A DNA stretch of 64,000 nt, from assembly GCF_005233875.1 (NCBI RefSeq), contig NZ_SZPZ01000001.1, forward strand, positions 124,001-188,000. The letters are read 5' to 3'. Under the pieces are notes generated by a model. That model was not told the origin of the DNA, ran no database searches, and was given only the letters and a program-made list of their open reading frames with translations. Shown one piece after another: positions 43,580 to 51,921 of the stretch (positions are counted from its first letter, which is position 1; every line of letters begins with the position of its first letter). The DNA is from Kribbella jiaozuonensis (GTDB lineage: Bacteria; Actinomycetota; Actinomycetes; Propionibacteriales; Kribbellaceae). The position numbers and the translations under genes were made by a program.

Positions 43580-44082
43580 TACTTCCCCTTGCGTCGATCC
43601 TGCTTGCGCAGGCTGATAGGTATCACGGTGAGCTCGCGGCCATCGGCGTACCGGACCTCCGGCGTACCTTCGACGAACCGGAAGCGCCGGTTCATCTGCC
43701 GTACGACGGCGTTGTGCTCGAGCACCTCACCGGTGAGTACGTCGAGGCCGAGCTCGTCGAACGCGTACGCCGTGGCCTCGCGCATCACCTCGATCCACGC
43801 GGGCAGCGTCTCGCCACGCTCGGCGAGCCCGTCGGCGTCCAGGAAGAAGCCCCACGCGCCCGACGAACCGTCGAGGTCGAAGAAGCTCACGACGCCGGCG
43901 GTCGCGCCGTCCCGTTCATAGATCAGGACCCGGCGGCTGGGGTCGACCGAGGTCTTCGCCCACCACGCTGCGTGCTCGTCCGCCGAGATCTCGTGCGAGG
44001 TGATGCTGACGTCGCGATTGGCCTGCTGGTTCCGCAGCCGCCGGATGATGTCGACATCAGCTTCAGTAGCGGTGCGCAGCAT
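43579..44082 (-). CDS. pseH: GNAT acyltransferase, PseH-like
   Basis: A 167-residue GNAT. LRTATEADVDIIRRLRNQQANRDV at the start and ISADEHAAWWAKT are typical of PseH, the N-acetyltransferase of the 4-amino intermediate (third step). GVVSFFDLD and the final FVEGTPEVRYADGRE fit too. Translationally coupled with pseI by TAATG. This completes the pathway together with pseB, pseC, pseG and the cytidylyltransferase. It could use an acyl donor other than acetyl-CoA. Confidence 0.83.
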   Translation of the reverse strand: MLRTATEADVDIIRRLRNQQANRDVSITSHEISADEHAAWWAKTSVDPSRRVLIYERDGATAGVVSFFDLDGSSGAWGFFLDADGLAERGETLPAWIEVMREATAYAFDELGLDVLTGEVLEHNAVVRQMNRRFRFVEGTPEVRYADGRELTVIPISLRKQDRRKGK

Positions 44083-44166
44083 GTTCCTAACCTAGCGTCT
44101 TCTCTTCAAGCGCCTGTGTGTGTAAACATCTTTCGACTTCAGGTTGAACGACGGTCGGAGAGTGAC

Positions 44167-45738
44167 ATGAGAGTCTGGCGAGCGATGGGTGTCTTGGGTG
44201 CGACAGCGGGCCTGCTGATGAGCGGGCTGACCACTACGGCGTCTGCCGCGCCGGTCGACCAGCAGAACTGCGCGCCCAGCGCGACCACGCCGCTGCGGCA
44301 GTTCCGGGCGAGCTGGGTCTCGTCGGTGGTGAACATCGACTGGCCGTCGAAGACCGGTCTGAGCGCCGCGCAGCAGCAGTCCGAGCTGATCGGGTGGCTC
44401 GACGACGCGGTCCGGCAGCACCACAACGCCGTCGTCCTGCAGGTTCGTCCGACCGCGGACGCGTTCTGGCCGTCGAAGGTCGAGCCCTGGTCGCAGTACC
44501 TGACCGGAACCCAGGGCGGCGACCCCGGCTACGACCCGCTGGCGTTCGCGGTCGCCGAGGCGCACAAGCGGAACCTCGAGCTGCACGCGTGGTTCAACCC
44601 GTACCGGCTCTCGATGGGCACCGACCTCAACGCGCTCATCCCGACCCACCCGGCGCGGCAGCACCCCGACTGGGTCGTCACGTACGGCGGGAAGCTCTAC
44701 TACAACCCCGGCATCCCGGCGGCCCGCAAGCTGGTCGAGGACGCGATCATGGACGCGGTCTCGCGGTACGACATCGACGGCGTGCACTTCGACGACTACT
44801 TCTACCCGTACCCGGTGGCCGGTCAGACGTTCGACGATGCCGCGACGTTCGCGCAGTACGCCGACGGCTACACCGACCTGCAGGCCTGGCGGCGGCACAA
44901 CATCGACCTGCTGATCAGCGAGCTCAGCCAGAAGATGCACGCGATCAAGCCGTGGATCAAGTTCGGCATCTCACCGTTCGCGGTCTGGCGGAACAAGGCG
45001 ACCGACCCGGAGGGCACCGACACCACGGCAGGCGTGCAGACGTACGACGACCTCGCGGCGGACACCCGCAAGTGGGTCCGCGAGGAGTGGATCGACTACA
45101 TCGTCCCGCAGGTCTACTGGGCCGGCGGATTCGCGCCCGCCGACTACAACAAGATCGTCCCGTGGTGGGCCGACCAGGTCCGCGGTACGCACGTCCACCT
45201 CTACATCGGCGAGGCGACGTACAAGGTCGGTACGTCGACCCAGTCGCCGGACTGGTCCGACCCGCAGGAGCTGAGCGACCACCTGGCGTTCGACAGCGCG
45301 ATCCCCGAGGTGAAGGGCAACATCTACTTCTCCGCCAAGGACGTCCGCGCCGACCGCCTGGGCGCGACCACCCTCCTCAACAACACCTGGTACACCAAGC
45401 CGGCCCTCATCCCCGCGATGCCCGCCCTCGACTCCCGCCCGCCCCTCCCGGCCCACGCAGTCCACGCCAGCCGCACCGCCGACGGCGTACAACTCAAGTG
45501 GTCCCGCACCTCGAAGGACACCACGTCCTACGCCATCTACCGCCGCGACCTCCTAGGCGGCGACCACTGCCCCGACAACGACGCCCGCAACCTCCTCACC
45601 ACCGTCCGCTCGACGGGCGCCGCTCAGTCCTACACCGACCCCACCGCAACCCCAGGCAAGGCCTACCTCTACACAGTCACCGCCCTAGACCGCCTCGCCA
45701 ACCAAAGCATCGCCATCCCCACCATCTCGCTCCGCTGA
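44167..45738 (+). CDS. Secreted GHL10-family glycosyl hydrolase (DigH/YddW-like)
   Basis: A 523-residue exported protein. Signal peptide 1-28 (MGVLGATAGLLMSGLTTTASA). The GHL10 (DUF187) barrel spans about 45-370: FRASWVSSVVNIDWPSK, VVLQVRPTADAFWPS, HAWFNPYR, DGVHFDDYFYPYP with acidic residues, and WIDYIVPQVYW. E. coli DigH of this family cuts peptide-free peptidoglycan strands. The C-terminal 100 residues form an FN3-like domain. Start at 44167 with GGAG upstream. Next to pse genes, it may remodel the wall during polymer attachment (inference). Confidence 0.85.
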   Translation: MRVWRAMGVLGATAGLLMSGLTTTASAAPVDQQNCAPSATTPLRQFRASWVSSVVNIDWPSKTGLSAAQQQSELIGWLDDAVRQHHNAVVLQVRPTADAFWPSKVEPWSQYLTGTQGGDPGYDPLAFAVAEAHKRNLELHAWFNPYRLSMGTDLNALIPTHPARQHPDWVVTYGGKLYYNPGIPAARKLVEDAIMDAVSRYDIDGVHFDDYFYPYPVAGQTFDDAATFAQYADGYTDLQAWRRHNIDLLISELSQKMHAIKPWIKFGISPFAVWRNKATDPEGTDTTAGVQTYDDLAADTRKWVREEWIDYIVPQVYWAGGFAPADYNKIVPWWADQVRGTHVHLYIGEATYKVGTSTQSPDWSDPQELSDHLAFDSAIPEVKGNIYFSAKDVRADRLGATTLLNNTWYTKPALIPAMPALDSRPPLPAHAVHASRTADGVQLKWSRTSKDTTSYAIYRRDLLGGDHCPDNDARNLLTTVRSTGAAQSYTDPTATPGKAYLYTVTALDRLANQSIAIPTISLR

Positions 45739-45741
45739 GAT

Positions 45742-45803
45742 CTGCTAACGGTAGTGTTGAGGTCCTGCTAACGGTAGTGTTCGACTGCTGCTAACGGTAG
45801 TCT
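45742..45803 (+). promoter_or_regulatory. Three 23 bp-spaced iterons with leaderless promoter
   Basis: CTGCTAACGGTAGTGTT at 45742 and 45765 and CTGCTAACGGTAGTCT at 45788; exact 23 bp period, near two helical turns. Each core holds a CTA-N4-TAG dyad. In the third copy TAGTCT (45798-45803) is a good -10 element 7 bases before the ATG, so the mRNA is likely leaderless and a protein bound to these sites would block it. Confidence 0.65.
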
Positions 45804-45809
45804 AGCGGC

Positions 45810-47084
45810 ATGGATGCGTACGTGGAGCGGATCGTCGACGCGGAGCTGGACGAGTTGCTCGCCGGCCTGCCGGCGGTCACGCTCGATGGCCCGAAAGGCG
45901 TGGGCAAGACGGCGACCGCGGTTCGGCGGGCGCAGACTGTCTATGCGCTTGACGACCCGGCCCGACGACTTCTGCTGGAGGCGGATCCGGATCGGCTGGA
46001 TCGGGCTGAGCCGCCGGTGCTGGTCGACGAATGGCAGCTGCATCCACCGGTCTGGGACCAGGTCCGGCGTAGCGTCGATCGGGACGCGACGCCGGGCCGC
46101 TTCCTGCTGACCGGCAGCGCAAGCCCGGTCAGCGCGCCGACGCATTCCGGGGCTGGGCGGATCGTCCGCCTGCGTATGCGTCCGATGTCGCTCTCCGAGC
46201 GCGGGGTCGAGTCGCCGACCGTCAGCATCCGGAGTCTGCTGACCGGCGCGAAGGGATCTGTGGACGGTACGACGGAGGTGCAGTTGGCGCAGTACACCGA
46301 AGAGATCGTTCGGTCGGGCTTCCCCGGCATCAGGCCGCTCACCGACCGGCCCCGGCGTGCCCAGCTCGCCGGATACCTCGACCGGATCGTCGAACGAGAC
46401 TTTCCCGAGCAGGGACATCTGGTACGACGTCCCGCCACCCTGCGCGCGTGGTTGGCCGCGTACGCCGCCGCCACCGCGACCACCGCGTCGTACAACGCGA
46501 TCCTTGACGCCGCGACCGCAGGTGACAGCGACAAGCCGGCCAAGACGACGACCATGGCGTACCGCGATGTGCTCAGTCAGCTGTGGCTGCTCGAGCCCGT
46601 GGAGGCCTGGTTGCCGACCCGCAACCGCCTCAGCCGGCTTGGTTCGTCGCCGAAGCACCATCTGGCCGACCCGGCGCTCGCGGCGGCTCTCCTCGGGGTC
46701 GGCGTGGACGCGCTGCTCGACGATGCGACCAGGGGACATCCGCGGATCCGCGACGGCGTGCTGCTCGGACAGCTCTTCGAATCGCTGGTCACTCTCGACG
46801 TGAGGGTTTATGCCCAGGCTGCCGAAGCAGCTGTCCGTCATCTTCGGACCAGGAACGGCGACCACGAGGTGGACCTGATCGTCGAGCGCGCCGATCACCG
46901 GGTGCTGGCCATCGAGGTCAAGCTGACACCGTTCGTGACCGACGACGACGTCAAACACCTGCTGTGGTTGCGATCCGAGATCGGTGCGGATCTTCTGGAT
47001 GCGATGGTGATCTGTACCGGCACGGAGGCCTATCGCCGTCGGGACGGGATTCTCGTCGTTCCGGCCGCGCTCCTCGGACCCTGA
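45810..47084 (+). CDS. ATP-binding protein with DUF4143 (AAA_14) domain
   Basis: A 424-residue AAA protein. Walker A is GPKGVGKT (27-34), Walker B-like PPVLVDEWQLHPPVWDQVRR, sensor LLTGSASP. The DUF4143 part is about 190-420; its end carries HEVDLIVERADHRVLAIEVKLTP, the D-x(n)-E-x-K pattern of PD-(D/E)XK nucleases. Functions of this widespread family are unknown; some members are linked with defence or stress. ATG at 45810 directly follows the third iteron, so expression is probably tightly repressed. It stands alone; stop 2 bases from the convergent gene. Confidence 0.82.
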   Translation: MDAYVERIVDAELDELLAGLPAVTLDGPKGVGKTATAVRRAQTVYALDDPARRLLLEADPDRLDRAEPPVLVDEWQLHPPVWDQVRRSVDRDATPGRFLLTGSASPVSAPTHSGAGRIVRLRMRPMSLSERGVESPTVSIRSLLTGAKGSVDGTTEVQLAQYTEEIVRSGFPGIRPLTDRPRRAQLAGYLDRIVERDFPEQGHLVRRPATLRAWLAAYAAATATTASYNAILDAATAGDSDKPAKTTTMAYRDVLSQLWLLEPVEAWLPTRNRLSRLGSSPKHHLADPALAAALLGVGVDALLDDATRGHPRIRDGVLLGQLFESLVTLDVRVYAQAAEAAVRHLRTRNGDHEVDLIVERADHRVLAIEVKLTPFVTDDDVKHLLWLRSEIGADLLDAMVICTGTEAYRRRDGILVVPAALLGP

Positions 47085-47086
47085 AC

Positions 47087-49510
47087 TTACGGGCTCTTGA
47101 GCGGCGGTGTGGTTGTTTGCTGGGGCGGGAGTGGGTCGGTTGGCACGGTGTTGGTTGGCAGGCTGCCTGTGGGGAAGGGCTGGGTTGGTTGGGTCTGGCC
47201 TGGGGACTGGGGCGTGGTTGGGAAGGTGGATGTGGTTGTTGGGGAGCTTGGTGTGCCCGTGGGGAAGCTGGGGGATTGGGTCGGGCTTCCTGTTGGGGAG
47301 GGGGTTCTGGTGGGGAAGGGGGTTTCTGGGGGTGGTGGGTAGATCTGGTAGACGCGGACTGTGCCTAGTTGGAACCTGAGCTCGGTGAGCTTGTCCAGGT
47401 TCTTCGGGGGCGCGCTGACGCGGTCGTCGAGAAGCAGCCACTGGACGTCGTACTTCGTGCGTAGGGTCTCGATCAGCTGGCGGGTGGGGTTGGTGAAGAC
47501 CTCGTCGTTCAGTTGGAGTTGTTCCTGATCCCAGTACGGGCCTTGGACCCCAGCGGGATAGGTGTCGTCGACGCGGGTCTGGTACGACCACCCCTGGACC
47601 AGCACGCGCCGCTCGGCGTACCCGGCGATCCAGTACGAGCCGGTCTGGCAGTGGGACGCTCGGGCCTGGTGGCAGTGCAGGTTGGTGGCGATGCGGTCGT
47701 CCGAGCCGGAGTTGCGGCGGATGAATCGCGCCGCCTCGATCCCGCCCGGTGCGATCGACTCGTACGACGTCAGCGGCGGGCTGGCGAACTTCCGGATGGA
47801 CGCCACCGTCGGCGACACCGTCGTACCCACCAGCACCGCCACCGCGATGACAGCCCACGTACGCCGGGAGCCGCGCAGCACCAGCCCGAATACGCCGATG
47901 CCGATCACGGCGATCACCAGTGTGACAACGAGACCCTGCCCGAAGCAGTTGCTCGACGTACAGGACCTGTCCGACCGGTAGCGACCCCAGTAGATCGCCG
48001 CGGCGCCGATCGCGAGTGCAACCGCAGCGATCCAGAACTGACGCCGCTCCAGCGACCCAAGCCCCCACGTAGCAAGCAGTACGCCGAACACGAACCCGGT
48101 CCGTACGAAGAACAGTTGCGTGTCACCACGATCCGCCAACAGCGACGCCCCCAGCACCGCCGCAACGAACGCAGCCAGCAGGAAGACCACCATCGGATCC
48201 CGCGCCAACCGCCGCTTGATCAGCAACGCCCCGACCACCGGCATGACCCACCCGACCACAACCACCGCCGCGATGACCGGGACGGCAGATCCACCACCCA
48301 TCCGATCCGCCAGGCTGTCGAACGTCGCTCCTGGATCGAACCGCACACTCGATGCGGCACCACGCAGTACGAAGAAGAACGTCAACGCGTACGCCGCTGC
48401 GACGACCACGCCAAGAACCAATGCGCGCAGATTGAGCCGGCCGGCGCGGACCGTCAGATAGATCCACGCAACCGCCAGACCGGTCGCGTAGACGGGCAGT
48501 GCGGTCGCTTTCGTCAACGCCAGCGCAGTAATGAGCACACCGGCCGCAACGTAGAGCCGAAACACCTCACCCCGCGTTTTTGCCGTACTACGTCGCAGGA
48601 GCAACGCAGTGACCGCGATCAACGGCAGCAGCAAGACTGTGGAGAACGCCTGCGGCGGATTGGTCAGCTGACCGAGCGAAAACGGCCCGTCCGCGAACAC
48701 CCGATCGGACACCGCCCACGGCCACGCAACCAGATCGCCTCCGGCCACCACGAGCCCAGCAGCGATCGGCGCGGCCACTGCGCGACCCGTCAACACCATC
48801 CCGACCGCAGCCGCGCCCAGCACCGTCAGCAAGATCCACGCGAACGGCACCATCCGATGCGTCAGTACGTCGAGCGGCACGCTGGTGATCCAGTGCACGG
48901 AGGCGATGTGGTCGTACGCCGCCCAGTGGCTCGTCAGCCACCCGCCATCGGCGTACGGGACGCGCGGCGGGAAGTGGTGCGTCAGTTCACCTGCCAGCGC
49001 GAGGTTGTGCGGCGCGTCCGAGTTGGGCCGTAGCGCCTCCGACCCGTCGAGCGGAATGAGCCGCGAGCCGACGCGTACGAACCACGCGGCCGCGACACCG
49101 ACCGCGACCATCGCGCCGGCCACCGACCACCACGGCGTCGGCCGCTCCGGCAGTTTGCGCGGCGGCAGCGCACGCCATACCCCGAACGCCAGCGCAGGCA
49201 TCAGCAACGCCGCGAACGGCATCTTGAACAGCATCCCGATCGGGTAGACCAGCGCCTCGACGGCCAGTCCGAACGCAGTACCGAGGACGATGTCGGCCGA
49301 GAACCAGCCGACGCCACCGGTCAACCGACGCCAGAACAGCGTGCCCGGTACGACGATCACGACCAGCAGATAACCGAGGTACGCCGCGGGCATCCAGGGC
49401 GGATGTTCCTGCAGCGCGACGAACCAGGCCAGCGGCAGTACGGGCAGGCTCGCCAGGGCCGCGATCCGCTTGCTGCGTCCCGCAGTACGGCGCCTGCCCG
49501 CTCTGATCAT
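47087..49510 (-). CDS. Polytopic GT-C-like membrane protein with Pro/Thr tail (copy 2)
   Basis: An 807-residue paralogue of the protein at 30205. About 13 membrane helices; acidic first loop ALRPNSDAPHNLALAGELTHHFPP; C-terminal domain with TNLHCHQARASHCQ, then YWIAGYAERRVLVQGWSYQ, the same Cys pair and GW-Y motif. Unlike copy 1 it ends in a 70-residue Pro/Thr/Ser/Gln-rich low-complexity tail (TPSPTGSPTQSPSFPTGTP onward), a possible extracytoplasmic spacer. Probable lipid-linked sugar transferase; substrate unknown. Start ATG 49510. Confidence 0.65.
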   Translation of the reverse strand: MIRAGRRRTAGRSKRIAALASLPVLPLAWFVALQEHPPWMPAAYLGYLLVVIVVPGTLFWRRLTGGVGWFSADIVLGTAFGLAVEALVYPIGMLFKMPFAALLMPALAFGVWRALPPRKLPERPTPWWSVAGAMVAVGVAAAWFVRVGSRLIPLDGSEALRPNSDAPHNLALAGELTHHFPPRVPYADGGWLTSHWAAYDHIASVHWITSVPLDVLTHRMVPFAWILLTVLGAAAVGMVLTGRAVAAPIAAGLVVAGGDLVAWPWAVSDRVFADGPFSLGQLTNPPQAFSTVLLLPLIAVTALLLRRSTAKTRGEVFRLYVAAGVLITALALTKATALPVYATGLAVAWIYLTVRAGRLNLRALVLGVVVAAAYALTFFFVLRGAASSVRFDPGATFDSLADRMGGGSAVPVIAAVVVVGWVMPVVGALLIKRRLARDPMVVFLLAAFVAAVLGASLLADRGDTQLFFVRTGFVFGVLLATWGLGSLERRQFWIAAVALAIGAAAIYWGRYRSDRSCTSSNCFGQGLVVTLVIAVIGIGVFGLVLRGSRRTWAVIAVAVLVGTTVSPTVASIRKFASPPLTSYESIAPGGIEAARFIRRNSGSDDRIATNLHCHQARASHCQTGSYWIAGYAERRVLVQGWSYQTRVDDTYPAGVQGPYWDQEQLQLNDEVFTNPTRQLIETLRTKYDVQWLLLDDRVSAPPKNLDKLTELRFQLGTVRVYQIYPPPPETPFPTRTPSPTGSPTQSPSFPTGTPSSPTTTSTFPTTPQSPGQTQPTQPFPTGSLPTNTVPTDPLPPQQTTTPPLKSP

Positions 49511-49558
49511 CGCGCAAGTGTATGAGTCCGACGAGTCCCGTTCGTGGCCGGTGAGCCG

Positions 49559-49587
49559 TTTACCACGGTGAAGTTCGCATTTACACT
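49559..49587 (+). promoter_or_regulatory. Candidate sigma-70-type promoter of the ACP/AMP-ligase/SDR unit
   Basis: TTTACC (49559-49564) and TACACT (49582-49587) are 17 bp apart; the start would be near 49594, about 33 bases before the ATG at 49627, which has GGGAGG at 49616-49621. Confidence 0.45.
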
Positions 49588-49626
49588 CAGTAATCTCCCA
49601 GACCCCGAAGTCGCCGGGAGGTCCGG

Positions 49627-49935
49627 ATGGTCAAACGGCTGACAGCCTGGGCAGTCCATGGTGACCCGCTAGGCTTCGGGACTATGAGTTCGGTGGCGCG
49701 GGGTCGGGTCAGGGAGATGATGGGTGAGGTGATGACGGCCCAGGGCCGGTCATTGCCGGCTGACGACACAGCGGACCTCCGCGAGATCGGGTTCCGGTCG
49801 CTGGACTTCTCCGAGCTGGCCCTCCGGGTGGAGGACGAGCTGGGCGACGAGCTGAACTTCGATGCCCCTGGGCTGCGCCGGATCGCGACGGTCGGCGACG
49901 TACTGGACTTCATCGAGCAGCTGCAGTCTGCGTGA
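49627..49935 (+). CDS. Acyl carrier protein
   Basis: A small four-helix ACP. The phosphopantetheine Ser is in GFRSLDFSELALRVEDELG, with LREI before it; the C-terminal TVGDVLDFIEQLQ is typical. With ATG 49627 and GGGAGGTCCGG upstream it is 102 residues; ATG 49684 gives a standard 83 residues but has a poor ribosome site. It overlaps the ligase gene by GTGA, so the ligase probably loads it. Separate from the housekeeping fatty-acid system (no fabD/fabF near). Confidence 0.82.
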   Translation: MVKRLTAWAVHGDPLGFGTMSSVARGRVREMMGEVMTAQGRSLPADDTADLREIGFRSLDFSELALRVEDELGDELNFDAPGLRRIATVGDVLDFIEQLQSA

Positions 49936-51182
49936 CGGCCGTGACCAGCCGCCGCCGGACCACCGCCCTGATCGGCGATGACAACACCGTCGTCGTCGCC
50001 GGTAAGCGCCTGACCTGGCGGACGCTGCACAAGCTGCCGCAACTGCCGTCACCCGCTGCAGTCCTCGTCGACAGCGGCGCCGACGCGCTCGCGGCCCTTC
50101 GTCATCACGCGGTCCACGGCACCGAGCTGCTCGTCGCCACGGAGTCCCGCGTCGACATGCGGATGCGCGAGGAGCTGGGCGAGTCCGGGTTCGCCATCGT
50201 CCTGCCCGATGGGGCAGTGACCCCAGCCAAGCTGAAGCGGGTCGAGGAATCCGGCCGCGCCTGGCTGCTCACGTCCGGCTCGACCGGTCGCCCGAAACGC
50301 ATCGGCCACACGCTCGAGTCTCTGACCACGGTCACGGCCGATCAACCGCCGCGCACTTGGCTCCTTCCGTACTCTCCCGGCACGTACGCGTGGTGGCAGG
50401 TCGTCACGCTCTCGCTGACCCAGGCCGACCAGGGCCTGGTCGTGATCGAGCCGAGCGAGCTCGAGGAGTGGCCGACGATCGCCGCCGAGCACGGCGTCAC
50501 CGCAGCCTCGGGTACGCCGACGTTCTGGCGGCAGGCCATCTACCGGGACGCCGACGCGCTCGCCCGCGTACCGCTGGAGCAGATCACGCTCGGCGGCGAG
50601 CCCGTCGACCAGGCGATCCTCGACCAGCTGCGCGAGATCTTCCCGAAGACGCGCATCTCCTGGATCTACGCGTCGTCCGAGGTCGGCGCCTCGATCGTGG
50701 TGCACGACGGCAAGGCCGGGTTCCCCAAGTCCTGGCTGGACCGCGAGCCCGACCCGGAGCGTCCGATGCTGACCGTCGAGGGCGACGAGCTGGTGATTCG
50801 CTCGCCGCACCACGGCGCGGGTCTGGTCGGCGCCGTACATACGGGCGACCGGATCGAGTACGACGGCGACCGCGTGCTGATCACCGGACGCCTGGACACC
50901 GACGAGATAAACGTCGGCGGATCGAAGGTGTCGGCCGGCGTGGTCCGCAGTGTCCTGATGGGTCATCCGGGTGTCGCGTGGGCGCGGGTGTTCGCGCGGA
51001 AGGCACCGTTGGTCGGCCGGATGGTCGCGGCCGAGGTCGTGCCGAACCGTGCGCTCGGCCCGATCACGGACGCCGACCTGGTGCAGTGGTGCTCGACCCG
51101 GCTGCCCGATTACGGCGTACCCCGGAGGATCAAGTTCCTCGACGAGATCCCGCAGAAGGAAACCCTGAAGAGTGATGTCTGA
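49932..51182 (+). CDS. AMP-forming acyl ligase (ANL family), ACP-loading
   Basis: A 416-residue adenylate-forming enzyme, shorter than the usual 500. The P-loop WLLTSGSTGRPKRIGHT, the region YASSEVGASIVV and the hinge DRVLITGRLDTDEINVGGSKVSAGVV are present. The end stops at PQKETLKSDV, so the catalytic Lys position is kept but the tail is trimmed. Between an ACP and an SDR gene, the likely job is to activate a short or hydroxy acid and load it on the ACP. Confidence 0.8.
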   Translation: MTAVTSRRRTTALIGDDNTVVVAGKRLTWRTLHKLPQLPSPAAVLVDSGADALAALRHHAVHGTELLVATESRVDMRMREELGESGFAIVLPDGAVTPAKLKRVEESGRAWLLTSGSTGRPKRIGHTLESLTTVTADQPPRTWLLPYSPGTYAWWQVVTLSLTQADQGLVVIEPSELEEWPTIAAEHGVTAASGTPTFWRQAIYRDADALARVPLEQITLGGEPVDQAILDQLREIFPKTRISWIYASSEVGASIVVHDGKAGFPKSWLDREPDPERPMLTVEGDELVIRSPHHGAGLVGAVHTGDRIEYDGDRVLITGRLDTDEINVGGSKVSAGVVRSVLMGHPGVAWARVFARKAPLVGRMVAAEVVPNRALGPITDADLVQWCSTRLPDYGVPRRIKFLDEIPQKETLKSDV

Positions 51183-51921
51183 AGTCAGTCTTGTCCCGCC
51201 GGCCTCGGTCGTGCTGGTGTCGGGCGGCTCGCGCGGTCTCGGCCTGGCGATCGTCACCGACCTGCTCGCGGCCGGGCTCAAGGTCGCGGCGTTCGCCCGG
51301 ACCGTCACGCCCGAGCTGACCGCGCTCGGCGAGAAGTACCCGGACCACCTGTACTACGGATCCGTCGACGTCAACGACGCCCAGGCAGCACAGGCCTTCG
51401 TCAAGGCAGTGGAGAGCACGCTCGGCCCGATCGATGCCTTGGTCAACAATGCGGCGATCGGCCAGGACTCGCTGCACGTCCACACCTCGGCCGAACACCT
51501 GGCCGAGATCATCCAGACCAACCTGACCTCGCCGTTGATCCTGACCCGCTTCGTCCTGCGCCGGATGCTCGCGAAAGGGCTGAAGGGCCGGATCGTCAAC
51601 ATCACCTCGATCTGCGCGCAGCGCGGCTATCCCGGCCTGGTCGCGTACTCGGCCACCAAGGGCGGCATGGACGCGGCCACCCGCTCACTCGCTCGTGAGC
51701 TCGGTGGCCGCATCCTCGCCAACTCGGTCGCGCCGGGTTTCTTCGCCTCGGAGATGTCCGCGGTCCTAGGTCAGACCCAGCTCGACCAGATCGTTCGCCG
51801 TACTCCGACAGGCCACCTGACCGAGCCGGAGGACGTGCTCCCGGTCGTTCGCATGCTCCTGCTGGAGAACACGAACCTCAACGGTCAGGTGCTCGTCGTG
51901 GACGGCGCCGCCTCCATCTGA
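51175..51921 (+). CDS. SDR-family 3-oxoacyl-ACP reductase-like enzyme
   Basis: A 248-residue classical SDR. NAD(P) loop VLVSGGSRGLGLAIV; NNAAIG; catalytic Ser in NITSICAQ and Tyr-Lys in YSATKGG. It matches FabG-type reductases which give 3-hydroxyacyl groups. Overlaps the ligase gene by 8 bp. The ACP-ligase-SDR trio resembles acylation cassettes that make 3-hydroxybutyryl groups for amino sugars in O-antigen loci (inference). Its 3' end overlaps the MFS gene by 37 bp. Confidence 0.83.
   Translation: MSEVSLVPPASVVLVSGGSRGLGLAIVTDLLAAGLKVAAFARTVTPELTALGEKYPDHLYYGSVDVNDAQAAQAFVKAVESTLGPIDALVNNAAIGQDSLHVHTSAEHLAEIIQTNLTSPLILTRFVLRRMLAKGLKGRIVNITSICAQRGYPGLVAYSATKGGMDAATRSLARELGGRILANSVAPGFFASEMSAVLGQTQLDQIVRRTPTGHLTEPEDVLPVVRMLLLENTNLNGQVLVVDGAASI

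Noticed and set aside
45742..45803. Possible short CRISPR array (three repeats)
   Set aside because: The 23 bp period leaves only 6-9 bp between units, and the repeats overlap a promoter; they are iterons.
47097..47379. Gly/Trp/Val-rich frames on the plus strand
   Set aside because: They mirror the Pro/Thr/Ser-rich tail of the convergent membrane protein.
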